Assembly (NCBI GenBank): GCA_030619365.1
Contig: JAUXBQ010000058.1
Span: 1-12,261 of the forward strand
Length of the DNA: 12,261 nucleotides
Reading direction: 5' to 3'
From: a candidate division FCPU426 bacterium
GTDB taxonomy: Bacteria; Oederibacteriota; JAAXVQ01; JAUVAV01
Positions 1 through 5,972 of the stretch are shown piece after piece; the stretch's first letter is position 1, and the number at the start of each line of letters is the position of its first letter. The position numbers were made by a program, and so were the translations under genes. Below the pieces are notes generated by a model. It searched no databases and was not told the origin of the DNA. It worked only from the letters and a program-made list of their open reading frames with translations.

Positions 1-264
1 GTGGCCAATACCCTGGCGCTCCTGGCGCACAAGCACGGTAAAAAGACGCCCCAGGGCATCACCATGGACTTCCCGCTGAGCGCCAAGGAATTGGCCGAGT
101 CGGCCGGGCTGGTGGGTGAAATCGACAAGGTGCGCGACATTCTGGACAAACTGGCCAAGGCCAAAGTCATCAGTTTCGAGGGCGAACAAATCATCGTTTT
201 ATCGTTGGAGAACCTCGAGAAATTCATCAAGTACCTTGAAATGAAAGAGGAGTTCGGCGTCTAG
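1..264 (+). CDS. Crp/Fnr-family transcription regulator, C-terminal DNA-binding part (5' end outside window)
   Basis: The frame is open from the first base and ends at TAG 262-264, so this is almost certainly the 3' end of a longer gene; the GTG at position 1 is probably an internal Val codon. The pattern ANTLALLAHKHG, then the hydrophobic-polar stretch ITMDFPLSAKELAESAGL, then KVRDILDKLAKAKVISFEGEQIIVLSLENL fits the winged-helix tail of Crp/Fnr regulators (family usually about 220-230 aa, with an N-terminal cyclic-nucleotide-binding barrel that would lie upstream). The second helix of the helix-turn-helix (GEIDKVRDILDKL) lacks the usual Arg-Glu...Arg recognition residues, so DNA specificity may be unusual. 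The next gene, 21 bp downstream, is a predicted cyclic-nucleotide phosphodiesterase, which supports a cyclic-nucleotide-responsive role. Ligand and targets cannot be read from this fragment. Confidence 0.72.
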   Translation: MANTLALLAHKHGKKTPQGITMDFPLSAKELAESAGLVGEIDKVRDILDKLAKAKVISFEGEQIIVLSLENLEKFIKYLEMKEEFGV

Positions 265-285
265 CCGCTCACCGGATACCAGACC

Positions 286-1059
286 ATGCAGATTACTGTC
301 TTGGGTGCGGCCGGGGGACAAGCCCCCGGGCAAAGTCTCACAGGGTTTCTCATCGACGACGCGATGCTCCTGGATGCCGGGACCGTCGGCTCACAGCTTG
401 ATTTGGCGGCGCAACGGAAAATCAAGCACGTGCTCATCACCCATGCCCACCTGGATCACGTAAGCGCTCTGCCATTCCTGCTGGATAATCTAATCGGGAG
501 GGTTCCCGGGCCAGTCATGGTCTACGGATTACCGGAAGTTTTGCAGGCCCTGCGGGACAATATCTTCAATAATAAGATCTGGCCGGATTTTTTGGTACTG
601 CCCACCCCGGAGCAACCGGTTCTGAAATTACAACCCGTAGCATCCGGGAAACCTTTCTCAATAAACGGGTATTCCGTTACGCCGGTCTCCGTGAAGCATT
701 CTTTCGCGGCCGCGGCGTATCTCATTAGCAACCCTGGAGGGACCGTCATCTTTACCGGGGATACCGGGACGGTTACCGAACTTTGGCAGACGGTCTCAGG
801 GCTGGCTAAAGTGCACGCCCTGTTCATGGAGTGCTCGTTCCCCCGGGAACAGCGGGAAATGGCTAAAATGACGGAGCATCTTTCCACGGACGATATCGCG
901 AGCGAGGTGGCTAAAACCGGCCGTGGGGCAGACATGCCTGTATATCTATATCATTGCAAACCGGAATATTGCGAGGAAATCGCCGCGCAGGCCAAGACCA
1001 TCAATCACCTGCGGGTGCGTCTGGTCACCGGAGGCGAGGTTTTTAATTTTATTGGCTGA
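286..1059 (+). CDS. class II-like 3',5'-cyclic-nucleotide phosphodiesterase, metallo-beta-lactamase fold
   Basis: A 257-aa cytosolic protein with no signal peptide. It shows the metallo-beta-lactamase metal site: THAHLDH at residues 52-58 (H53, H55, D57, H58), H138 in VKHSF, D159 in FTGDTG and H223 in LYHCKPEY, plus H198 in EHLS. The overall pattern (N-terminal ITVLGAAGG, HLDHVSALPF, a TGDTG strand, a late HxKPE-like motif) matches the PDEase_II family of yeast PDE1 and bacterial cAMP phosphodiesterases. Members hydrolyse cAMP or cGMP to the 5'-monophosphate using two divalent metals. The start is the ATG 21 bp after the Crp/Fnr stop; the Shine-Dalgarno is weak, suggesting translation coupled to the upstream gene. 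Regulator plus phosphodiesterase is a sensible signal-and-shutoff pair. Another MBL hydrolase activity cannot be excluded. Confidence 0.8.
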   Translation: MQITVLGAAGGQAPGQSLTGFLIDDAMLLDAGTVGSQLDLAAQRKIKHVLITHAHLDHVSALPFLLDNLIGRVPGPVMVYGLPEVLQALRDNIFNNKIWPDFLVLPTPEQPVLKLQPVASGKPFSINGYSVTPVSVKHSFAAAAYLISNPGGTVIFTGDTGTVTELWQTVSGLAKVHALFMECSFPREQREMAKMTEHLSTDDIASEVAKTGRGADMPVYLYHCKPEYCEEIAAQAKTINHLRVRLVTGGEVFNFIG

Positions 1060-1101
1060 GCACGATCTGGCAGACGACCAACGGAAGTCCCGTAATTATT
1101 G

Positions 1102-1130
1102 TATAATTGTTCCGGTTGGGGAAGCCCCCA
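1102..1130 (+). promoter_or_regulatory. candidate sigma-70 -10 box and 5'-UTR hairpin before the TPR lipoprotein
   Basis: A perfect TATAAT lies at 1102-1107 in the 102-bp gap after the phosphodiesterase gene, about 55 bp before the lipoprotein ATG. No good -35 hexamer stands 16-18 bp upstream. Just downstream, TGGGG (1117-1121) pairs with CCCCA (1126-1130) around an AAGC loop; this would sit at the 5' end of the transcript. It could stabilise the mRNA or be a short terminator-like stem, but no T-run follows. The promoter would drive the lipoprotein-xseA unit. Confidence 0.4.
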
Positions 1131-1161
1131 GGGGCCACTATTTTAAAGGGAGGGATGCGGC

Positions 1162-1761
1162 ATGCGCAATTGGATCAGCGGTATAACTGTTATCGCAGTT
1201 CTCATGGGAATGGCCGGGTGTGGAGGCGTAGACCCGGACGTACGTCGCGGCAACACGTTTTATGCGAACGGAAAATATTACGAAGCGTCCCAGGCATTTG
1301 CACGGGCCCAGGCCAGAAAACCGGAAATATTCGAGGACGAGGAGCTCCGGATACGGTTTAAGGACGCCTATTATTACTACGGCGGACAGATGGAACTGGC
1401 CGGCAGCCTGGACGCGGCTGTGAAGTACTACGAAAAAGGTTTTGAATTGGTGCCGACCGAAGCCGGCATGTGCGACAAGTTGGCTGATTATTTCTGGGAA
1501 GGCGAGGAATTTGCCAAGGCCGCCAAATATTTTGCGGTGCTCGTGGATCTGGACGCCCAGGCGCCGGACACCGAAAAAAAATGGATGATTCTCGGGGAGG
1601 ACTATTACGCCCTGGGGTATTCGTTGTATAAGAGCAAACGTTTCGAGGAAGCGGTGGAGGCACTGCGGCAGTCGCTGAAAGCCTCGCCCAAGGGACGCTT
1701 TGCCCGTAAGGCCAAAAGCGCCCTGGAGAGCGCCAAGTACGAACTGAAGAAGAAAAAGTGA
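1162..1761 (+). CDS. TPR-repeat lipoprotein, function unknown
   Basis: A 199-aa protein starting at ATG 1162 with a strong purine-rich Shine-Dalgarno (AAAGGGAGGG, 1145-1154, spacer 7). Residues 1-20 form a lipoprotein signal: short basic start, hydrophobic core ITVIAVLMG, lipobox MAGC with Cys20 as the lipidation site. The mature part has tetratricopeptide-like helix pairs: about 29-52 (GNTFYANGKYYEASQAF), 67-98 (AYYYYGGQMELAGSLDAAVKYYEKGFE), 104-130 (KLADYFWEGEEFAKAAKYF) and 145-176 (EDYYALGYSLYKSKRFEEAV), ending in a Lys-rich tail. It therefore probably sits in the envelope as a protein-binding scaffold; no enzymatic motif is visible. Its stop overlaps the xseA start (GTGA, 4 bp), so the two are co-translated although no functional link is known. 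An outer-membrane assembly (BamD-like) role is possible but unsupported. Confidence 0.78.
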   Translation: MRNWISGITVIAVLMGMAGCGGVDPDVRRGNTFYANGKYYEASQAFARAQARKPEIFEDEELRIRFKDAYYYYGGQMELAGSLDAAVKYYEKGFELVPTEAGMCDKLADYFWEGEEFAKAAKYFAVLVDLDAQAPDTEKKWMILGEDYYALGYSLYKSKRFEEAVEALRQSLKASPKGRFARKAKSALESAKYELKKKK

Positions 1762-2984
1762 AATTGGATCAATCCGCCGAACGCCAGGTCTTTACGGTCT
1801 CGCAGGCCGTGGACCAGGCGCGCGCGTTGCTGGAAAACACCTTTCCCAAGATCTGGATCGAAGGCGAAGTTTCCAACTTCAAACGCCATTCTTCCGGCCA
1901 TTTTTATTTCACCCTGAAAGACGCGCACAGCCAGCTGCGCTCAGCGATGTTTCGCGGCGCCAACCGTTTGGTCCGGTTTCAGATGGAGGACGGGCTCAAA
2001 GTTCTGGCCGGCGGCCGGATGTCGATCTACACCGCGCGCGGGGATTTTCAACTGGTGGTCGAGGCCTTGGAACCGGCCGGTCTGGGCGCCCTGCAGTTGG
2101 CGTTCGAGCAGCTTAAGAAAAAACTGGCCAATGAGGGACTGTTCGATCCATCCCGCAAGCAGCCCCTGCCCATGTTTCCCCGGCGCGTGGCTGTGATCAC
2201 TTCTCCGACCGGGGCTGCCATTCAGGATATTTTAAACGTGACCGGCCGGCGGTCGCCGCTGGCGGACATTTCCGTCTACCCGGTGCGGGTTCAGGGCGCG
2301 GGCGCGGCCGAGGAGATCGTCCGGGCCCTGCGCCGGCTGAATGAAACCGGCGGCTGGGACGTGATCATTTGCGGCCGCGGCGGCGGTTCGCTGGAAGATT
2401 TATGGGCGTTTAACGAAGAAATCGTGGCGCGCGCCCTGGTCGCGTCCGCCATACCCGTGATCTCGGCCGTGGGGCACGAAGTGGATTACACGATTGCGGA
2501 TTTTGTCGCCGACGCGCGGGCGGAAACCCCGACCGCGGCCGCGGAAATGGTGGTGAGGGACCGCCGGGAGCTGCTGGATCAAGTCAGGGCTCTGCGCCGG
2601 ATTCTGTCCGGGAAAGTCGGTGATCGCCTGCGGGAGGCCCGGCGACGGCTGGAACGGGCGCAGACCTCCCGTTTGCTGACCAAACCCCTGGCCGTGTTTG
2701 AACCCCTGGCGCAGCGGCTGGACGACCTGTCCGTCCGGCTGCGGGGAACGGCCGTGGGCCGCCTGCGCCTGGCCCGGGAGCAGTGGCGGGGTCTCTTGGC
2801 CCAGCTTGAGGCGCTCTCGCCGCTTAACGTGATGCGGAGGGGGTATTCGCTGGTTTTTAAGCATCCCCAAGATCAATTAATTAAAAATGCCGAGTTACTG
2901 TCACCTGGGGATGTGTTGCGCGTACGTTTTTCGCAGGGTGAAGCGAAATGTCAGGTTGACAAAATTACTAAAGATAAGAGTTAA
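1758..2984 (+). CDS. xseA: exodeoxyribonuclease VII large subunit
   Basis: XseA is the catalytic subunit of exonuclease VII, which degrades single-stranded DNA from both ends and acts in mismatch repair and DNA-damage tolerance with several copies of XseB. The 408-aa protein has an N-terminal OB-fold (about 10-105; IWIEGEVSNFKRHSSGHFYFTLKD), followed by the conserved catalytic region: SPTGAAIQD at 149-157, GRGGGSLEDLWAFNEE at 206-221, and AVGHEVDYT from 237 continuing into DARAETPTAAAE to 263. A long helical segment (about 265-350) probably binds XseB, and the C-terminus retains the usual NVMRRGYSLV...PGDVLRVRF ending, so the gene is intact despite AT-richer sequence beyond it. The GTG start is set by the 4-bp overlap with the lipoprotein stop. 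Length is slightly below the E. coli protein. xseB, usually adjacent, lies about 2.5 kb downstream beyond an AT-rich block. Confidence 0.96.
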   Translation: MKLDQSAERQVFTVSQAVDQARALLENTFPKIWIEGEVSNFKRHSSGHFYFTLKDAHSQLRSAMFRGANRLVRFQMEDGLKVLAGGRMSIYTARGDFQLVVEALEPAGLGALQLAFEQLKKKLANEGLFDPSRKQPLPMFPRRVAVITSPTGAAIQDILNVTGRRSPLADISVYPVRVQGAGAAEEIVRALRRLNETGGWDVIICGRGGGSLEDLWAFNEEIVARALVASAIPVISAVGHEVDYTIADFVADARAETPTAAAEMVVRDRRELLDQVRALRRILSGKVGDRLREARRRLERAQTSRLLTKPLAVFEPLAQRLDDLSVRLRGTAVGRLRLAREQWRGLLAQLEALSPLNVMRRGYSLVFKHPQDQLIKNAELLSPGDVLRVRFSQGEAKCQVDKITKDKS

Positions 2985-3035
2985 ACACTTGGGATTTATA
3001 AAAACCGATGTAAAATAAACATTTTGTTGGAAAAT

Positions 3036-3165
3036 GTCCGGGAGGTCTTTTTCCAAAACGTTGAAGCGGAAAGCGTATTCGCAACTTGCCCGGCCGAGAA
3101 TGACTTTGCAGATCAGCACATTTTCGCAATGACCGCCCAACGTTTCCCCAAAAGACCTCCCGGAC
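3036..3165. repeat. 130-bp imperfect inverted repeat (structured or MITE-like element)
   Basis: The outer arms GTCCGGGAGGTCTTTT (3036-3051) and AAAAGACCTCCCGGAC (3150-3165) are exact 16-bp reverse complements. After four unpaired bases on each side, AAACGTT (3056-3062) pairs with AACGTTT (3139-3145), G3063 pairs with C3138, and GCGG (3066-3069) pairs with CCGC (3133-3136). This gives a long stem with about 63 bp of less ordered interior. It lies between the xseA stop and the next gene. A weaker hairpin, ACATTTT/AAAATGT (3019-3025/3031-3037), abuts it; on the minus strand this is followed by a T-rich stretch, so it could be a weak reverse terminator. No transposase or clear target duplication is seen. 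It could be a MITE or REP-type relic, or an RNA structure protecting or terminating the xseA transcript. Confidence 0.7.
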
Positions 3166-3238
3166 GAAGTTGCGACAGTATATTCCATGAATTTGGACAG
3201 CAGTGAATTTTATTGAGAAGTACAAGGACTGGTTAAAC

Positions 3239-3244
3239 AAGGAG
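3239..3244 (+). promoter_or_regulatory. ribosome binding site that fixes the start of the HEAT-repeat lipoprotein gene
   Basis: AAGGAG at 3239-3244 leaves only one base before the first in-frame ATG (3246) but seven before the second (3252). The second ATG is therefore the likely start, removing two residues from the longest reading frame. Confidence 0.7.
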
Positions 3245-3251
3245 CATGGAA

Positions 3252-4211
3252 ATGAATAAATATAATACATTTGGTGTAATAATCTGTCTCTTTGTGGGCG
3301 CCGTCAGTCTTATGTTTGTCGGCTGCGGAAAAAAATCCGCTCCAGAAGGAATTCCTACCGTTGTTCAAGAAGCAATACAACCCCAAACTGAAGAAGAATA
3401 CCAGCAAATGCAAACTGCCGCGTACCGTGAACGACTGGATAAGAATATTCAACATATTGAGCAGGAATTGGCCAAGGGAACGTTTTATTCGGATCCCATC
3501 GATGATTCTATTTTGGATTTAGGGAAGGCCCAAGATCCGAGGGCGATACCAACATTATGTAAAGTATTGGAAGAATGCCCAGTGGCCGAAGCACGTGAGT
3601 ATGCCGCGAGAGCCATAGGCTGGATTGGTGATCCGGCGGGGATTCCGGTGTTGAAAGAAGCGCTGAAGGACAAAGACTATCAAATAAAGACATTCGCTGC
3701 TGTTGCGTTGGTTCGGTTGGGGGCCCACGAGGAGGCACGTTCAACATTGAAAATGATCGCTTTAAAGGAAAATGTTGATGACTGGGAACTGAACGTAGAA
3801 GCCCCTTACTGGGAAGAAACGGGTGAGGCGCGTGAAAAGAAAAAGAAAAATAAAATAGCTAGGTTGAAAAACAGCACGTTGGCTCATTGGGCTTTAATAT
3901 CATTGGCTAAGACAAGAAACGAGCAAACTATAAGTATTATTAGACAAGTCATGAATGATAACAATACACGACTACGCGTTTCTGCTGCGAGATATTTAGT
4001 CGGCACAAAGCACGAAGATGATGCGCTAACAACTTTGGAGAAGGTTGCTACTTATAAAGACGCAAATCAATTTGAGAGAATCAAAGCTCTTAATGGATTG
4101 ATCGAAAGTGGAAAGGACATTACAGCGTTATTAAAGGAAATCGAAGGTGAATCGAAAGGATATGTTTTGCGTGAAGTGAAAAAATTGATGAATAAAACAG
4201 AAAATAAGTAA
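3252..4211 (+). CDS. HEAT/PBS-lyase-like repeat lipoprotein, function unknown
   Basis: A 319-aa protein with a lipoprotein signal: hydrophobic core FGVIICLFVGAVSLM, lipobox FVGC, lipidated Cys25. A Gln/Glu-rich linker (about 35-75) leads into alpha-helical repeats. The clearest are about 83-125 (DDSILDLGKAQDPRAIPTLC, then REYAARAIGWIG), 127-158 (DPAGIPVLKEALKDKD, then FAAVALVRLG), about 207-236 and about 238-265 (NTRLRVSAARYLVG). A Lys-rich charged insert (193-205) interrupts them. Such alpha-solenoids mediate protein binding; no catalytic motif is seen. Base composition is clearly AT-richer than the flanking genes. Its TAA overlaps the next gene's ATG by one base (TAATG), so the two are probably coupled. 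A role as anchor, inhibitor or partner of the following secreted amidase-like protein is inferred from position only. Confidence 0.72.
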   Translation: MNKYNTFGVIICLFVGAVSLMFVGCGKKSAPEGIPTVVQEAIQPQTEEEYQQMQTAAYRERLDKNIQHIEQELAKGTFYSDPIDDSILDLGKAQDPRAIPTLCKVLEECPVAEAREYAARAIGWIGDPAGIPVLKEALKDKDYQIKTFAAVALVRLGAHEEARSTLKMIALKENVDDWELNVEAPYWEETGEAREKKKKNKIARLKNSTLAHWALISLAKTRNEQTISIIRQVMNDNNTRLRVSAARYLVGTKHEDDALTTLEKVATYKDANQFERIKALNGLIESGKDITALLKEIEGESKGYVLREVKKLMNKTENK

Positions 4212-5419
4212 TGTCAAAGATCCAGGCGCTGCTGTATATTCCGGTTTTGTTATTCATGGCCGCATCCGAGACTATTGCTTATGAACAACAAGATGCTATT
4301 ATTTATGCATTAGATCACTATGAAAATTATAACGAAAAATATGACAATTTTAGCCCGGCAGATTGTGCGAATTTTATATCTCAATGTCTAATCGCCGGGG
4401 GTATACGTACAGATGATGATGAAATACTTAAAAAAGCTGGCATTCCTAAATGGATGGTTAAAAAGGGAGGCGTAATTTACAATTGTAAAAGTTTAGGCAA
4501 ATATTTAAAGCGAAAGGGTGCGGGATATAATAAAATCACAACAATAAATGATATACCATTGGGTTTGTCTTCTGGTGATGTTGTGATTTTTCAGCATAAA
4601 GTATTAACATGTAAATGGCACGCAGTTATCATTGTTGCTGGTAGAGGGAAGAGCGCTCTGTATGCGGCCCATACCAGCGACACGGATGATGGAAAATTAA
4701 GCTTGTATTTAAATAAAAGACAAAAATGGGTGGCACATATATATAAGCCGGCTGACATTCGGTTGGATGAAAACGGAACGAAAAAAGCAGAAGTAAGTGA
4801 AATCGAGTTAAAAGAAGGGGAAGGATATATAAACGGTTTTAAAAAAATTATGCGCTATCATGGTGGCGAAAAATTTGTGGCGGATTTCAGATATTATAAG
4901 TTGACTATAACCAACGCGCGTTTTATAGGCGTGGAATTTAAAGAGGACGGAACAATTAACGTAACTCAATCAAACTGGGGGGTAAAAAATCTTCAGGCGG
5001 ATGTTAAAGTCGAAATTCGTGAAGTGATCCAAGGGCGCTTACGAGAAATTGCGCCAACGGAATTTACGTCGACACTTACTGGATATATGACCAATGAATT
5101 GCTGGAGAATAGAGGCCGTTATCAATATGATCAGCGTGGGTTTGCCGCGGCCTCGGTTTCTCTTTATATTCCACAAGAAATGCATTACAGACATTACCCC
5201 GTGGCGGAGTTCGATGACCCCGATGCGCCCGATAACGCTATGGCGCCATTTAATGTTATGGATTGCATTGCTGATAATTATTTACAATTAGGCTTGAAAT
5301 ATGATCCGGGAACCAATACAGTGTCATTTTCAGCTCGCAATTTGATATTGAGTGACGTTCCTTGGGGGGGACCTCCGGATGTCATGGAGGCACATGGAAA
5401 GATAAAGCCTAAAAAATAA
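4211..5419 (+). CDS. secreted Amidase_6-like (NlpC/P60-type) protein with C-terminal domain of unknown function
   Basis: A 402-aa protein. Residues 1-23 look like a Sec signal peptide (core ALLYIPVLLFMAA, possible cleavage after A23). Residues about 25-180 fit the putative amidase domain family (Amidase_6): YEQQDAIIYALDHYENYNEKY, then DCANFISQCLIAGG with the predicted nucleophile Cys52, and KWHAVIIVAG with His137 as the likely catalytic base; AAHTSD (His154) follows. Members are papain-like cysteine hydrolases thought to cleave peptide or amide bonds in the cell wall; the substrate here is unknown. Residues about 190-402 are beta-rich and unrecognised (VADFRYYKLTITNARFIGVEF, QYDQRGFAAASVSLYIPQE), perhaps for binding. 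No second stop or frameshift is seen. A 60-bp sample (4301-4360) is about 30% G+C, against about 75% in a dxs sample, suggesting a different origin from the neighbours. Confidence 0.68.
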   Translation: MSKIQALLYIPVLLFMAASETIAYEQQDAIIYALDHYENYNEKYDNFSPADCANFISQCLIAGGIRTDDDEILKKAGIPKWMVKKGGVIYNCKSLGKYLKRKGAGYNKITTINDIPLGLSSGDVVIFQHKVLTCKWHAVIIVAGRGKSALYAAHTSDTDDGKLSLYLNKRQKWVAHIYKPADIRLDENGTKKAEVSEIELKEGEGYINGFKKIMRYHGGEKFVADFRYYKLTITNARFIGVEFKEDGTINVTQSNWGVKNLQADVKVEIREVIQGRLREIAPTEFTSTLTGYMTNELLENRGRYQYDQRGFAAASVSLYIPQEMHYRHYPVAEFDDPDAPDNAMAPFNVMDCIADNYLQLGLKYDPGTNTVSFSARNLILSDVPWGGPPDVMEAHGKIKPKK

Positions 5420-5471
5420 AAGGGATGAGAGAAATAATTCATAATTGTTGAGTGTAACCTTGAATAGCAGT

Positions 5472-5505
5472 ATTCCTTCTTGTCACCACTAGAAGAAGAA
5501 GGGAT
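5472..5505 (+). other. hairpin in the leader before xseB
   Basis: ATTCCTTCTT (5472-5481) can pair with AAGAAGGGAT (5496-5505), ten pairs including one G-U, around a 14-base loop. It lies in the 118-bp gap between the amidase-like gene and xseB. No T-run follows, so a classical terminator is unlikely. A weak promoter-like pair (TTGAGT 5448-5453 and TATTCC 5471-5476, spacing 17) overlaps it, but the -10 match is poor. It may mark the right edge of the AT-rich block or control xseB. Confidence 0.35.
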
Positions 5506-5537
5506 CATGAACACCTTTTACCAGGAGACGGTTAGTG

Positions 5538-5972
5538 ATGACAAAAAAAGCCGGACGCGTAACCAAGAAAAAAAACACCACGCCAGCGGCACCCAACTTT
5601 GAAAAAGCCCTGGAGCGCCTGGAGGACATTGTCAGCCAGTTGGAAAGCGCCGAAGCACCCCTGGAAAAGGCGCTGGCCCTGTACGAGGAAGGCGTGGGGC
5701 TGGCCCGGTTTTGCTCGGAACAACTGAAAGCGGCGGAACGACGAGTCGAGCTTTTGGAAGATAAAGGGGGAACGCTGCGCGGGCGCCCGCTGGCCGACCA
5801 GCCCCGGGAAAACGCCTGGGGGGCGGAAGATCAGGAAGATGACCCGGAAGCGGATGAGACGGAGGATGGTTTTGAAGACAGCAGCGAGGAAGAAGACCCG
5901 GCGGAAACCGGCGACGATAGCACGCCGGACTCGGGTCCAGCCGGGAAAAAAGACCAAAAAAGCCTCTTCTAG
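5538..5972 (+). CDS. xseB: exodeoxyribonuclease VII small subunit with long acidic C-terminal tail
   Basis: XseB is the small helical subunit that binds the XseA stalk in exonuclease VII. The core at residues 21-73 is typical: FEKALERLEDIVSQLESAEA, PLEKALALYEEGVGLARFC, then AAERRVELL. AGGAG at 5523-5527 serves either ATG 5538 (spacer 10) or the adjacent in-frame GTG 5535 (spacer 7); ATG is preferred, giving 144 aa. The family is usually about 70-90 aa. The excess is a basic N-terminal lead (KKAGRVTKKKNTT) and a low-complexity acidic tail (about 95-130, dominated by Asp, Glu, Ser and Thr), ending GKKDQKSLF. The acidic stretch is encoded by purine-rich DNA that also forms the start of the ispA frame. 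The core is GC-rich like xseA, so the two probably belonged to one operon now split by the intervening genes. Confidence 0.92.
   Translation: MTKKAGRVTKKKNTTPAAPNFEKALERLEDIVSQLESAEAPLEKALALYEEGVGLARFCSEQLKAAERRVELLEDKGGTLRGRPLADQPRENAWGAEDQEDDPEADETEDGFEDSSEEEDPAETGDDSTPDSGPAGKKDQKSLF

Noticed and set aside
2862..2913. CATCCCCA/TGGGGATG inverted pair inside the xseA end
   Set aside because: Short, 36 bp apart, and within conserved coding sequence; probably chance.
2955..2985. TTGACA near the xseA end as a promoter -35 box
   Set aside because: No acceptable -10 box at 16-18 bp; it lies in the xseA coding sequence.
3036..3165. Integron attC site
   Set aside because: The order of the core-like motifs is reversed (GTT... 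first, GCCCAAC last), whereas attC needs RYYYAAC first and GTTRRRY last; no integrase gene is present.
3024..3206. 60-aa + strand reading frame across the inverted repeat
   Set aside because: It reads through both arms of the palindrome, starts with a non-ATG codon without a ribosome site, and shows no family features.
2980..3239. Direct repeat GTTAAACA (2980-2987 and 3232-3239) as a target-site duplication around the inverted repeat
   Set aside because: It does not abut the element arms, and an 8-bp match within about 260 bp is expected by chance roughly half the time.
5944..5962. Two AAAAAAG runs as a -1 ribosomal slippery site linking xseB and ispA
   Set aside because: The heptamers are out of phase for X XXY YYZ slippage, and ispA lies in the +1 frame relative to xseB. 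Polymerase slippage or sequencing error remains possible and is raised under the overlap finding.
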